Numbered from the stretch's first letter, positions 51,098-61,009 are shown. The stretch: 64,000 bases of DNA from Nitrospirota bacterium (GCA_040757595.1 JBFLWP010000011.1:59467-123466); one strand, 5' to 3'. The notes: generated by a model from the sequence alone, not told the origin. Program-made: numbers and translations.

Positions 51098-52555
51098 ATG
51101 ACTCGCCGCACACTCCGCAAAGCGCTTGCCCTGGTATTGCAGACCAGTCTGGTGGTAATGCTCTCTGGTTGTGTGATGCCTCCTGAACGTCGAGACCCGT
51201 TTGTCACGTTAGCTAAGGCTGACACTTCCTATAGAAATCTGACGCTTGGGCTGGTTTTCTCGGACAACACGAAAAACGCCATCCAGTATGCGCACAAGTT
51301 GTATTCTGGAGGCTTGAAAAACTGGGTTGCCCCCATCGCCGAGAATACATTCCAAGACATCGCCGCTGTTTTCCAGAGGAATTTCAAGACGGCTATCAAG
51401 ATCGAAAGGGCCGAGGATGCAAGAACCGTCGGCGCTGACTTGGTAGCTATCCTTGACATTTACGCGAAATTTCCGAATTCAAACTTTGAGGGCGCAACAA
51501 TTGATGTGAACACCATGTTTTTGAAATCTGACAATGAGCAAATCGATTTGATTCGTGTCAAAGGGGTTGCCTCTCTTTCTCTTGACATGGGCATGGCCAT
51601 TCAAAACGCTACGGATGAAGTGGTCAACAAATTGGAATCCGCCCTGCGTGGATCGGTAAAGTTGGCTGAATTAAACACGGCCAAGGCCGAATTTATGATC
51701 GCTGAGCGGCCAGCTACTCCGCCTGGTCCGGCGATCCCGGACAGCGATGTCGATCATGTGCGCGCAGTAAAGGTGTCCGCAAAAAAGTCCGCATATGCCG
51801 TAGTGGTCGGCATCGAGCAGTATCGGGAGAAGCTTCCGAAGGCGGACTTTGCGGATCGGGATGCAACCCTCATGGGCGAGTATCTGACCAGGGTTCTGGG
51901 GTATCCGGAAGAAAACGTGATCGTGCGTGTTAACGCCAAGGCCGCCAAGACGGATTTGGAAAAATACTTCGAAGGGTGGTTGCCGAACAACGTGGAGAAC
52001 GACAGCTCGGTCTTCATCTATTATTCCGGGCATGGCGCGCCGAACCCAAAGACCGGCGAGGCGTACCTCGTGCCCTACGACGGCGATCCGACCTTTGTGG
52101 AGAAGACCGGTTATCCGCTCAAACGGCTTTATGCGGCGCTCGACAAGTTGCCCGCCAAGGACGTGACGGTCGTGCTGGATTCCTGTTTCTCCGGAGCAGG
52201 CGGACGGTCGGTCCTTGCACAAGGGGCCAAGCCGATGGTGCTCTCCGTGGAGAATGCCATCGTGGCCGGCGGAAAGACCGTGGTCTTGTCCGCCAGCGCC
52301 GGGGATCAGATTTCCAGTGCCTACTCGGAGAAGGGCCACGGGCTCCTGACCTATTTTTTCCTCAAGGGTCTGCAGGGGGAGGGCGATCTCAACAAGGACG
52401 GCACCATCGACCTAGCCGAGCTCTACGAGTACGTGAAGCCGCGGGTCCAGAAGGTCGCCCGCAAGCAGTTCAACAACGAGCAGACGCCGCAATTGCTGGC
52501 GAGTCCCGATCTTCTCCGCAAGGGCGTCGGCCGTCTGGTCGAGCGCGCGCAATAG
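51098..52555 (+). CDS. Caspase-like (C14) lipoprotein with EF-hand loop
   Basis: In this 485-residue protein the signal ends in VVMLSGC, making Cys25 a lipid site, so it should sit in the outer membrane facing the periplasm. Residues about 35-210 form an unrecognised module. A caspase/metacaspase domain follows at about 230-425, with catalytic His312 in YYSGHG and Cys363 in LDSCFSGA. Residues 430-441 (DLNKDGTIDLAE) fit a canonical EF-hand calcium loop exactly. ATG 51098 starts the signal directly. G+C drops to about 45% in 51481-51660, inside the N-terminal module. Confidence 0.85.
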   Translation: MTRRTLRKALALVLQTSLVVMLSGCVMPPERRDPFVTLAKADTSYRNLTLGLVFSDNTKNAIQYAHKLYSGGLKNWVAPIAENTFQDIAAVFQRNFKTAIKIERAEDARTVGADLVAILDIYAKFPNSNFEGATIDVNTMFLKSDNEQIDLIRVKGVASLSLDMGMAIQNATDEVVNKLESALRGSVKLAELNTAKAEFMIAERPATPPGPAIPDSDVDHVRAVKVSAKKSAYAVVVGIEQYREKLPKADFADRDATLMGEYLTRVLGYPEENVIVRVNAKAAKTDLEKYFEGWLPNNVENDSSVFIYYSGHGAPNPKTGEAYLVPYDGDPTFVEKTGYPLKRLYAALDKLPAKDVTVVLDSCFSGAGGRSVLAQGAKPMVLSVENAIVAGGKTVVLSASAGDQISSAYSEKGHGLLTYFFLKGLQGEGDLNKDGTIDLAELYEYVKPRVQKVARKQFNNEQTPQLLASPDLLRKGVGRLVERAQ

Positions 52556-52589
52556 TTGCTCCGCTCCCTCTCAGGCCCCTGATCTCGCC

Positions 52590-52619
52590 TTGAAACTTCC
52601 GGAAGGCATCTGCTATTCT
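52590..52619 (+). promoter_or_regulatory. Predicted sigma-70 promoter of purH
   Basis: TTGAAA (52590-52595), an 18-base spacer and TATTCT (52614-52619). The leader to ATG 52685 contains GCTGATGGCTGACGGCTG words of the dispersed repeat type. Confidence 0.6.
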
Positions 52620-52684
52620 GGCACGCAGTTTTTCTCGCTGATGGCTGACGGCTGTTGGCTATTAGCTTCTTCGAAGGAGCAGTC

Positions 52685-54238
52685 ATGGCTGCGATCAAGC
52701 GGGCGTTGATCAGCGTGTCGGACAAGACCGGCGTCGTCGAGATGGCCAAGGGGCTGGCGGCTCTGGGTGCCGAGATCCTCTCGACCGGGGGCACGGCGAA
52801 GGCGCTGCGGGACGCGGGCGTAGCCGTCACCGACGTGGCCGCCTATACCGGCTCGCCGGAAATCCTGGATGGCCGCGTGAAGACGCTCCATCCCAAGATC
52901 CACGGAGGCCTGCTGGGGCGCCGCAAGGACCCCAAGCACGCGGCCGAGATGCAGCAGCAGGGGATCGGACCGATCGACGTCGTGGTGGTGAACCTCTATC
53001 CCTTCGAAGCCGCGATCGCCAAGCCGGACTGTACCTTCGACCATGCCATCGAGAACATCGACATCGGCGGGCCCTCGATGCTCCGCTCCGCCGCCAAGAA
53101 CCATGAGGACGTGCTCGTCGTCGTAGACCCGGCGGACTATACGAAGGTGCTGGACGCCCTGAAGGCCGGGTCGGTCACGCCGGCGCTGCGGCGGGAGCTG
53201 GCGGCCAAAGTCTTCCAGCACACGGCCCGGTATGACAGCCTGATCGCCGGCTATCTGGAGAAGCAGGCCGCGGGCGAGTCGGCCAAGTTTCCCGCGATCC
53301 TCTCGCTCCAGTACGAACGGGTGGAGATGCTGCGCTACGGGGAAAACCCGCACCAGCAGGGGGCCTTCTACCGGGAGCTGGGCGCGAAGGAGCCTTCCGT
53401 CGCACGGGCCAAGGTGCTGCACGGCAAGGCGATGTCCTACAACAATTATTTGGACGCCAACTCCGCGCTCGAGCTGGCCAAGGAGTTCGACGGGACGGCG
53501 GCCGTGATCGTCAAGCACAACAATCCTTGCGGGGTGGCTCTGGGAGCCAGTCCGGTCGAAGCCTACGTGAAGGCCCGTGAGACCGATCCAGTGTCGGCTT
53601 TCGGCGGCGTCATCGCCTTCAACCAGCCGGTGGACCTAGCCGCGGCCAAGGAGATCACCTCGACCTTCGTGGAGGTGGTCGTGGCGCCCGGTTATGCGGA
53701 GGACGCGCTGGCCGAGCTCAAGCGCAAGAAGGACCTGCGGCTGTTGGACATCGGGCCCCTGACGCTGACCGTCCGCGACGGGCTGGATCTCAAGAAGCTG
53801 GTCGGAGGGCTCATCGTGCAGGACCGGGACTTTGGGACCCTGGGCGACCTGCACGCGCTCAAGGTGCCGACCAAGCGCCAGCCGACGGAGGAAGAGTATG
53901 CGGTCTGCGCCTTCGCCTGGAAGGTCTGCAAGCACGTGAAGTCCAACGCGATCGTCTATGCCCGGCCCGGCCAGACGGTCGGGATCGGCGCCGGGCAGAT
54001 GAGCCGGGTGGATTCGGTCAAGCTGGCCGGGATGAAGGCGGTGCTGCCGGTGAAAGGCTGCGTGATGGCCTCGGACGCCTTCTTCCCGTTCCGGGACGGG
54101 GTGGACGCGGCGGCGCAGGCGGGGATCACGGCCGTGATCCAACCGGGCGGCTCGATCCGGGACCAGGAGGTGATCGCGGCAGCGGACGAGCATGGGCTGG
54201 CGATGATCTTGACCGGCATGCGGCATTTCCGCCATTAA
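52685..54238 (+). CDS. purH: Bifunctional AICAR transformylase / IMP cyclohydrolase
   Basis: The 517-residue enzyme does the last two steps of IMP synthesis. The N-terminal MGS-like cyclohydrolase domain has [32 protein letters not shown] and [15 protein letters not shown]. The AICARFT domain has [34 protein letters not shown] and [14 protein letters not shown]. The C-terminus [14 protein letters not shown] ([11 protein letters not shown]) is complete. GAAGGAG precedes ATG 52685. The length is normal. It is followed by purD after a 139-base gap filled with repeat words. Confidence 0.96.
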   Translation: MAAIKRALISVSDKTGVVEMAKGLAALGAEILSTGGTAKALRDAGVAVTDVAAYTGSPEILDGRVKTLHPKIHGGLLGRRKDPKHAAEMQQQGIGPIDVVVVNLYPFEAAIAKPDCTFDHAIENIDIGGPSMLRSAAKNHEDVLVVVDPADYTKVLDALKAGSVTPALRRELAAKVFQHTARYDSLIAGYLEKQAAGESAKFPAILSLQYERVEMLRYGENPHQQGAFYRELGAKEPSVARAKVLHGKAMSYNNYLDANSALELAKEFDGTAAVIVKHNNPCGVALGASPVEAYVKARETDPVSAFGGVIAFNQPVDLAAAKEITSTFVEVVVAPGYAEDALAELKRKKDLRLLDIGPLTLTVRDGLDLKKLVGGLIVQDRDFGTLGDLHALKVPTKRQPTEEEYAVCAFAWKVCKHVKSNAIVYARPGQTVGIGAGQMSRVDSVKLAGMKAVLPVKGCVMASDAFFPFRDGVDAAAQAGITAVIQPGGSIRDQEVIAAADEHGLAMILTGMRHFRH

Positions 54239-54377
54239 ACGGCCGTGACACGTGAAGCGTGATGCGTGATCAGGTCGGGCCCTTCTCCGGAAGCTTCTTC
54301 TCTGCATATTCCGACCACTCATCGCTGATCCTCCTCTCGCCACCCATTACCCATCACCCATCACCCAAGGCCTACCT
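54239..54377. repeat. Word-like repeat element between purH and purD
   Basis: Left words GTGACACGTGAAGCGTGATGCGTGATC start two bases after the purH stop. Right words CACCCATTACCCATCACCCATCACCC end just before purD. Arms are imperfectly complementary over about 15 bases. The whole gap is element; no promoter is evident, so purD probably depends on read-through. Confidence 0.6.
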
Positions 54378-55655
54378 GTGAAAGTGCTGGTGATCGGCAG
54401 CGGGGGACGCGAGCACGCCCTCGCGTGGAAGATCGCGCAGAGCCCGCGCGTCTCCCGGGTCTATTGCGCCCCGGGCAACGCCGGCATCGAGCAGACGGCC
54501 CGCTGCGTCCCCATCGCCGCCGAGGACATCGCCGGGCTGAAGACCTTCGCGATCCGGGAGGGGATTGACCTGACCGTCGTGGGGCCGGAGGCGCCTCTGG
54601 CGCGGGGCATTGCGGACGAATTCCGAAAGGAACGGTTGAAGATTTTCGGACCGACGAAGGGGGCGGCGCAGATCGAGTCCAGCAAGACCTTCGCCAAGCA
54701 CCTCATGGTCCGCCACAAGATTCCGACGGCGACCGCCAGAACCTTCGACGCCCTCGAGCCGGCGCTGGACTATCTGGACGGGCATCCCTTGCCGGTCGTC
54801 GTGAAGGCGGACGGGCTGGCCCAGGGCAAGGGGGTGGTGGTGGCCGCGACGAGGGAACAGGCCCGCCAGGCTGCGACCGACATGCTGGAGAAACAGGCGT
54901 TCGGCCAGGCCGGGCTGCGGGTCGTGGTGGAGGAGTTTCTCGACGGCGAGGAGCTGACCGTGATGGCCTTTACGGACGGGAAGGCGGTCGTGCCGATGGT
55001 CGGCGCCCAGGACCACAAGCGGATCAACGACGGCGACCAGGGCCCCAACACGGGCGGCATGGGCGCCTATGCCCCGGCGCCGCTGGCCTCGCCAGCCTTG
55101 CAGGCGGCCGTGGTCCAGACCGTGCTGCGTCCCATCGTGAGCGCCCTGTCCCAGGTGGGAAGCCCCTACTACGGGGTCCTGTACGTGGGCCTGATGGTCG
55201 TGCGCGGGACGCCCTACGTGCTGGAGTTCAACGCCCGGTTCGGCGATCCGGAGACGCAGGTCGTCCTGCCGCTGCTCAAGACCGACCTCGTGGAGGTCAT
55301 GATGGCGGTGGTCGAGCACCGGCTGGATCAGATCGAAGTCGAGTGGCACGACCAGGCGGCGGTCTGCGTGGTCCTGACGTCCGGCGGCTATCCCGGCTCC
55401 TACGCCACCGGCCTGCCGATCACCGGGCTCGCGGAGGCCCAGGCGGTGCCGGGCGTCACGGTCTTCCACGCTGGCACGAAGCGACAGGACCGCGACGTCG
55501 TGACCGCCGGCGGGCGGGTCTTGGGCGTGACCGGCGTCGGTCCCCGGCTCACGGTCGCGCGCGAACGGGCCTACCGGGCCGCCCGGACGATCGCCTTTTC
55601 AGGCTGCCACATGCGAACCGACATCGCGGCCCGCGCGCTGAAAGCCGGAGCCTGA
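54378..55655 (+). CDS. purD: Phosphoribosylamine-glycine ligase
   Basis: The 425-residue ATP-grasp enzyme makes GAR in purine synthesis. The N-terminus VLVIGSGGREHALAWKIAQS is diagnostic. The ATP-grasp core has VVKADGLAQGKGVVVA, EEFLDGEELTVMAFTDG, GAQDHKRINDGDQGPNTGGM and LEFNARFGDPETQ. The start is GTG 54378, with no strong ribosome site because a repeat element ends just upstream. It lies 21 bases before the TsaC-type gene, likely one transcript. Confidence 0.96.
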   Translation: MKVLVIGSGGREHALAWKIAQSPRVSRVYCAPGNAGIEQTARCVPIAAEDIAGLKTFAIREGIDLTVVGPEAPLARGIADEFRKERLKIFGPTKGAAQIESSKTFAKHLMVRHKIPTATARTFDALEPALDYLDGHPLPVVVKADGLAQGKGVVVAATREQARQAATDMLEKQAFGQAGLRVVVEEFLDGEELTVMAFTDGKAVVPMVGAQDHKRINDGDQGPNTGGMGAYAPAPLASPALQAAVVQTVLRPIVSALSQVGSPYYGVLYVGLMVVRGTPYVLEFNARFGDPETQVVLPLLKTDLVEVMMAVVEHRLDQIEVEWHDQAAVCVVLTSGGYPGSYATGLPITGLAEAQAVPGVTVFHAGTKRQDRDVVTAGGRVLGVTGVGPRLTVARERAYRAARTIAFSGCHMRTDIAARALKAGA

Positions 55656-55676
55656 GGCGGTCGGGATCGAGGTCCC

Positions 55677-56333
55677 GTGGCGCGGACGCTGCAACTCACG
55701 GATTCAGCCGGCGACCCGGTCGTCCCCGTGCTGGAACAGGCAGCCGACCTGGTGCGGCGCGGCGGCGTGCTGGCCATGCCGACCGAGACCTTCTACGGGC
55801 TGGGGGCCGATCCGGCGAACGCGACCGCGGTCCGACGCGTGGCGGCGATGAAGGGACGGGCGGACGGGCCGCCGATCCTGGTTCTCATCGCGGACATTGC
55901 GATCCTGTCCTCGTTCGTGCCCACGGTGCCCTCCAGTGCCAAGCTGCTCATGGACCGGTTCTGGCCCGGCCCGCTCACGCTGGTGTTGCCGGCCCGCTAC
56001 ACCCTGCCGGTTGCCTTGACCGGCGGGACCGGCACGATCGGGATCAGGCAGCCGGCCTCGGCCCTGCTCCGTGAGCTGCTGCTGCGGACCGGGCCCTTGA
56101 CGGGAACCAGCGCGAACAAGACCGGTCAGCCCCCGGCCAGGACGGCCGGGGAAGTCGAGGCCATCCTGGGGCGGGACGTGGATCTGATCCTCGACGGCGG
56201 GCCGACGGCCGGGGAGGCCCCGTCCACGGTGGTGGACGCCACCGGCCCGATTCGGTTGCTCCGGGAAGGGATGATCAAGCGGGATCGCCTCGCAACGGCC
56301 CTCGGGGAAGCCGGGCTGAGGCTGGAGCCCTGA
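55677..56333 (+). CDS. tsaC: L-threonylcarbamoyladenylate synthase (Sua5/YrdC/YwlC)
   Basis: The 218-residue enzyme uses threonine, bicarbonate and ATP to make threonylcarbamoyl-AMP for the t6A base of tRNAs that read ANN codons. Signatures are GGVLAMPTETFYGLGADP, KGRADGPPILVLI, FWPGPLTLVLP, IGIRQPA and TGTSANKTGQPPA. It is the short form, without the Sua5 C-terminal domain. GTG 55677 has a GAGG site five bases upstream. It follows purD closely; the two pathways are otherwise unrelated. Confidence 0.93.
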   Translation: MARTLQLTDSAGDPVVPVLEQAADLVRRGGVLAMPTETFYGLGADPANATAVRRVAAMKGRADGPPILVLIADIAILSSFVPTVPSSAKLLMDRFWPGPLTLVLPARYTLPVALTGGTGTIGIRQPASALLRELLLRTGPLTGTSANKTGQPPARTAGEVEAILGRDVDLILDGGPTAGEAPSTVVDATGPIRLLREGMIKRDRLATALGEAGLRLEP

Positions 56334-56414
56334 GGACGTCGCGCGAGGGAGCCTCGGCCCATCGGGAGCCAAGAGGACCGCTCGCACCGATCACCAACAA
56401 GAAGGGGGGAGCCA

Positions 56415-56828
56415 ATGGAGCGAAAGCTGAGGGGCGCAGCGAGGCCGGGCCTTGCCTGGCTGTTGGGGATGGCCTTCATCCTGAGCGGGTGTGATTACTG
56501 GCCGCCGGCCCTGCAGGCCCAGATCGAGCAGTTGCGGACCGAAGTGCAGACGGCGACGGCCGAGCGGGCCTCGATGGAAAATCAGCTCCGGGAGACGATG
56601 AAGGCGAAGGAGGAGCTGCAGGCCCGCGTGGATGAGCTCGCCCGACTGAACCAGGAACTGATTGCCCGAGCGACCGGACTGGAGCAGGAGCTGGCGGCTG
56701 AGCGGGCCAAGACGGCCAAGTTGGGGAAGCCCTCGGTGAAGGCCGGCGCCAAACCGGCCCAGAAAAAGGCCGCGCCCAAGAAGCAGCCGCGCAAGACGAC
56801 GAAGAAGAAGACGACGAAGGCGACGTGA
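56415..56828 (+). CDS. Small lipoprotein with coiled coil and Lys-rich tail
   Basis: The 137-residue protein has a basic N-region and GLAWLLGMAFILSGC, a lipobox with Cys26. Residues about 32-100 form a continuous coiled coil (LQAQIEQLRTEVQTATAER onward, heptads of Leu/Ala). The last 35 residues are Lys/Pro/Ala-rich with KKTTKKKTT. The plan is like Lpp-type or TolA-like envelope spacers whose basic end could touch peptidoglycan or acidic polymers. GGGGGGAG precedes ATG 56415. It converges with the FmdB-type gene. The function is unknown. Confidence 0.75.
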   Translation: MERKLRGAARPGLAWLLGMAFILSGCDYWPPALQAQIEQLRTEVQTATAERASMENQLRETMKAKEELQARVDELARLNQELIARATGLEQELAAERAKTAKLGKPSVKAGAKPAQKKAAPKKQPRKTTKKKTTKAT

Positions 56829-56839
56829 GGCGATCCGCG

Positions 56840-57205
56840 TTACGTGGACTTGGCGGGTGGGGAGGAGGCCGTCCCGGAGGAAGAAGCCGCCGTGCCTGAG
56901 CCGGTCCCTGCGGACGGTGAGGCCGGCGCGCTCGGGGCGGTGGCCGGGGCGGAAGCCGGTTCCTTCTTCTCGGCCTGGCCGTTGGCTGGCTTTCCGCTCG
57001 CCTCGGCCTGACCGGTCGGCTTCAGCTTGTCGGAATAGTCGGTGACGTACCAGCCGCTTCCCTTGAACATGATGGCGGGCGGCGAGATCACCTTGCTGAC
57101 CGGTTGGCCGCACCGGGCGCAACTGGAGACCGGCGGGTCGCTGATCTTCTGCCTCACCTCGAACCGGTGCCGGCAGCTCTGACAGAGATATTCGTAGATC
57201 GGCAC
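56840..57205 (-). CDS. FmdB-family zinc-ribbon protein
   Basis: The 121-residue protein opens MPIYEYLCQSCRHRFEVRQK with a zinc ribbon of Cys8/Cys11 and Cys28/Cys31 (CARCGQP), the FmdB/putative regulatory protein family. FKGSGWYVTDYS is the family's C-terminal marker of the globular part. The remaining 50 residues are Ala/Ser/Pro/Gly-rich low complexity. The start is GTG 57205 with a GAGGTG site. FmdB homologues are linked to regulation by name, but no reaction is established. It lies 125 bases downstream of aspC on the same strand. Confidence 0.85.
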   Translation of the reverse strand: MPIYEYLCQSCRHRFEVRQKISDPPVSSCARCGQPVSKVISPPAIMFKGSGWYVTDYSDKLKPTGQAEASGKPANGQAEKKEPASAPATAPSAPASPSAGTGSGTAASSSGTASSPPAKST

Positions 57206-57330
57206 GAATTCACCTCATCATCCGGTCGGTGACGGACCAGCCGGCACGGTCGTTTTTTGACATAACACCGCGGACGGCAAAGTCAAGCCGACGGACGGCA
57301 CGTCCCGGTCCCACGGCCGGCGGAACCGGT

Positions 57331-58520
<1,190 letters not shown>

Positions 58521-58524
<4 letters not shown>

Positions 58525-59009
58525 CGGGGGGCCCTCCGGAGACGGTCCCGCAGCCGCCCGGCCACTTCCGGGTGGACGAAGTCGTGCAGCGCCCCGCCCA
58601 GGCCGGCCACTTCCTTCACGATGCTGGAGGTCAGGTACGAATATTCCTCGCTCGGCATGAAGAACACCGTTTCGAACCGGTTGTCGAGTTTGCGGTTGAT
58701 CAGCGCCATCTGGAACTCGTATTCGAAGTCAGAAATCGCGCGCAGTCCCCGGATCACCGCCTGCGCGCCGTGGTGCCGGACGTAGTCCACCAGCAAGCCG
58801 TCGAACGCCTCCACGGTCACGTGGGGGAACTCCTTCGTCACGAGCTTGACCATCTCCACCCGCTCGGCAACGTCGAAGAGCGGCCGCTTGCTCGGATTCG
58901 GCGCCACCGCCACGATGATCCGGTCAAACACCCGGAGGCTCCGGGCGATGATGTCGGTGTGGCCGTGGGTGATGGGATCGAACGTGCCGGGGTAGACCCC
59001 TGTCTTCAT
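58521..59009 (-). CDS. coaD: Phosphopantetheine adenylyltransferase
   Basis: The 162-residue enzyme joins ATP and phosphopantetheine in coenzyme A synthesis. The nucleotidyl-transfer motif is GTFDPITHGHTDII (T/HxGH), with RGLRAISDFEYEFQMALINRKL and PSEEYSYLTSSIVKEVA as family markers. It overlaps rsmD upstream and aspC downstream by four bases each. The rsmD-coaD pairing is common in bacteria. The length is standard. Upstream in-frame extension only re-reads rsmD. Confidence 0.96.
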
Positions 59010-59581
59010 GGGGCGGGAGCTTCCTCTGTCTGCAGTCTGAACACTGACAGCGTGGTGTCTCCGTAGCGATATTGGCGCGTCCTGCTGAGGCGGCCGATCT
59101 GCGGCGGGATCGTCACCCTGCTGGAATGTTCCAACACGATCGTGGTGTCGGAGGAAATGATAGCACTCGCGCTCAGGGATGGCAACAGCTCGGTCGCGGA
59201 GCGCGCGTCGCCGTACGGAGGATCGGCAAAGACGAAATCGTAGGGCGGGACGCCCATCCGGGCCTGTTTGAAGAACTGGCCCGCGCTGCAGGCCCGGACG
59301 TCGGCCGCCGCGCCCAGGCCGCACCGTGCGAGATTGGCGCGGAGGATGCGCAGCGACGATTGGTGTCGCTCGACGAAGGTGGCCAGCCGCGCCCCCCGGC
59401 TCAAGGCTTCGATGCCGATCGCGCCGGTGCCCGCGTACAGGTCCAGGAAACGCGCGCCGACGACGGTCGGGCCGAGGATGGCGAACAGGGCTTCCTTGAC
59501 CCGGTCCGAGGTGGGCCGCAGTTGCGTCTTGCCCGGTCCGAGGAGCCGGCGCCCCTTGTGGGAGCCGGCGATGACGCGCAT
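59006..59581 (-). CDS. rsmD: 16S rRNA (guanine966-N2)-methyltransferase
   Basis: The 191-residue SAM enzyme methylates G966 of 16S rRNA. Signatures are MRVIAGSHKGRRLLGPG, LRPTSDRVKEALFAIL, FLDLYAGTGAIGIEALSRGA (SAM motif I) and the catalytic FADPPYGD at about 118-125. AAAGGA precedes ATG 59581, and a promoter is predicted at 59641-59612. It is the first gene of the rsmD-coaD-aspC unit. Confidence 0.95.
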   Translation of the reverse strand: MRVIAGSHKGRRLLGPGKTQLRPTSDRVKEALFAILGPTVVGARFLDLYAGTGAIGIEALSRGARLATFVERHQSSLRILRANLARCGLGAAADVRACSAGQFFKQARMGVPPYDFVFADPPYGDARSATELLPSLSASAIISSDTTIVLEHSSRVTIPPQIGRLSRTRQYRYGDTTLSVFRLQTEEAPAP

Positions 59582-59611
59582 GCCGTCGTCCTTTCGCTCG
59601 AGCTCGGCGGC

Positions 59612-59641
59612 AGGCTATCACGAGGTTTTTCCGAGCGTCAA
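59612..59641 (-). promoter_or_regulatory. Predicted sigma-70 promoter of rsmD-coaD-aspC
   Basis: On the minus strand TTGACG (59641-59636), an 18-base spacer and TAGCCT (59617-59612) lie 30 bases before the start codon. Confidence 0.5.
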
Positions 59642-59716
59642 GGCGCGCGAGGAGTGCGCGGGCCGGATCGGAGGGACCGAAGTCGAGGAGCCGGGACGGC
59701 CGGCTGGTCCGCCGCT

Positions 59717-59747
59717 TTGACTGAGTGGGGCAGAGGCGCGCTATAAT
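59717..59747 (+). promoter_or_regulatory. Strong orphan sigma-70 promoter
   Basis: TTGACT (59717-59722), a 19-base spacer and a consensus TATAAT (59742-59747) read to the right, where no plus-strand protein gene starts before radC at 60209. The transcript would run antisense to the small zinc-ribbon gene. Only a 14-codon frame (ATG 59795) is visible next to it. Confidence 0.55.
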
Positions 59748-59835
59748 GCCCGGGCCGACGGGCAGACCCGGCCTGCGCTACGTCGTGCGGACGGATGGGA
59801 GGGGCGGGAGTCCGCGAGAGGGGCGGGAGGTCGAG

Positions 59836-60009
59836 CTAGCGCGTGGTCACCGGCTGCATGGTCGGGGCCAGGAGGCTCTTCCGGCGGTTCATGGAAATGG
59901 TCCGGTCAATGATCGAACCGCAGTTCAGGCACTTCCAGGCGTAGAAGATGAGGAAGAAGTCGGAGAACCGCTCCAACATCATCAACCCCTTACACTTGGG
60001 ACATTCCAT
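59836..60009 (-). CDS. 57-residue zinc-ribbon protein
   Basis: This is a small gene with a very good ribosome site (AAAGGAGG, seven bases before ATG 60009). It encodes MECPKCKGLMMLERFSDFF, then YAWKCLNCGSIIDRTI and a basic tail. Cys3/Cys6 and Cys27/Cys30 form a zinc ribbon. No signal peptide is present, so it is cytoplasmic. The size and ribbon suggest a nucleic-acid or protein-binding adaptor, but I do not recognise a named family. An AT-rich upstream gap contains a sigma-54-like site. Confidence 0.75.
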   Translation of the reverse strand: MECPKCKGLMMLERFSDFFLIFYAWKCLNCGSIIDRTISMNRRKSLLAPTMQPVTTR

Positions 60010-60056
60010 AAGGAAACCTCCTTTGGTGTCGCCAGCTTAGACAGGTGGAACCGTAG

Positions 60057-60109
60057 AGCAATTCTTGGACCATTTGAGCCATTGCTTGTGTTTTAATTTT
60101 AAATATCAA
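60057..60109. promoter_or_regulatory. AT-rich regulatory gap: sigma-54-like site (-) and sigma-70-like site (+)
   Basis: On the minus strand TGGTCCAAGAATTGCT (60072-60057) has the invariant GG-N10-GC of sigma-54 promoters and lies about 48 bases before the zinc-ribbon ATG. On the plus strand TTGCTT (60082-60087)-16-TATCAA (60104-60109) could drive radC. The gap is far richer in A+T than its surroundings. Confidence 0.4.
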
Positions 60110-60208
60110 TCAGTTACGATGTTTTCCGGGGATTGGGATTTTCCCTGATGTCAAGGGATTGACTCCAAAAATCGTCACTTTGCTGAGTGATTCGCGTCAC
60201 AGGAGGGG

Positions 60209-61009
60209 ATGGTGCCTGCCGCAGACCGGGGAGGTGGAATCAGCCGATGGCCTGAGGCGGAACGTCCGCGCGAGCGGCTCATCCGGGAAGGGCCGGAGGC
60301 CCTCTCCGACGCCCAGCTCCTCGCGATCCTGCTGCGCGTCGGCCGTCCGGATTCGTCGGCCGTGCAGGTGGCGATGGAGCTGTTGGACCGGCTGCAAGGG
60401 CTCCAGGGATTTGCGAACCGCGGGGTGGACGAGCTCTGCCGCGTCCCCGGCATCGGGCCGGCCAAGGCCGCGCAACTGAAAGCCGGGATCGAGCTGGGCC
60501 GGCGGGTCCTGGCCGCACCGCTGGCCACCCGGGCCTGCATCGGGTCGAGCCGGGACCTCTTCCGCCACTACTATCCGCTGCTGCGGGACCTCCGCCACGA
60601 AGTCTTCAAGATCGTCCTGCTGGATGCCAAGCACCGGATCCTGCGGGACGCCACCGTGTCCCGCGGCAGCCTCACGCTCAGCATCGTCCACCCCCGGGAA
60701 GTCTTCAACCTCGCCGTGCGCGAATCTGCGGCGGCGGTGATCCTTCTGCACAACCATCCCAGCGGCGATCCCCAGCCCAGCGCGGAGGACCGGGCCCTGA
60801 CCGCGCGGCTCATCGCGGCCGGCGACGTACTGGGGATTCCGGTGCTGGACCATTTGGTGATCGGGGACGGCCGGTACGTCAGCTTCGCCGACGAGGGCTG
60901 GCTGGAGCGCGGCGGCGACGGGAGCGCGCTGCCGGAAACCGGGGGCGGACGCAGGCGCGGCGCGGGCCGCCGCGGCCGCCGGTCGGACTCAGAGCCGGGA
61001 CGGGCGTGA
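60209..61009 (+). CDS. radC: RadC-family JAMM-domain protein
   Basis: The 266-residue protein has an N-terminal HhH pair (RPRERLIREGPEALSDAQLLAILLRVG; VPGIGPAKAAQLKAG) and a JAB/JAMM metalloprotease-like domain with LLHNHPSGDPQPSAED. His181, His183 and Asp194 are the metal ligands. The family's biochemical role is unsettled, despite the old DNA-repair name. GGAGGG lies five bases before ATG 60209. The last 40 residues (GGGRRRGAGRRGRRSDSEPGRA) are a basic, Gly/Arg-rich extension that standard 220-230-residue RadC proteins lack. Confidence 0.92.
   Translation: MVPAADRGGGISRWPEAERPRERLIREGPEALSDAQLLAILLRVGRPDSSAVQVAMELLDRLQGLQGFANRGVDELCRVPGIGPAKAAQLKAGIELGRRVLAAPLATRACIGSSRDLFRHYYPLLRDLRHEVFKIVLLDAKHRILRDATVSRGSLTLSIVHPREVFNLAVRESAAAVILLHNHPSGDPQPSAEDRALTARLIAAGDVLGIPVLDHLVIGDGRYVSFADEGWLERGGDGSALPETGGGRRRGAGRRGRRSDSEPGRA

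Noticed and set aside
59750..59835. A signal recognition particle RNA or RNase P RNA behind the orphan promoter
   Set aside because: The conserved GGAAGGAAGCAGC-like and RNase P core motifs were looked for and not found.
59725..60096. A 123-codon plus-strand protein downstream of the orphan promoter
   Set aside because: It starts inside the promoter, has no ribosome site and is antisense to the zinc-ribbon gene, whose frame and ribosome site are much better.
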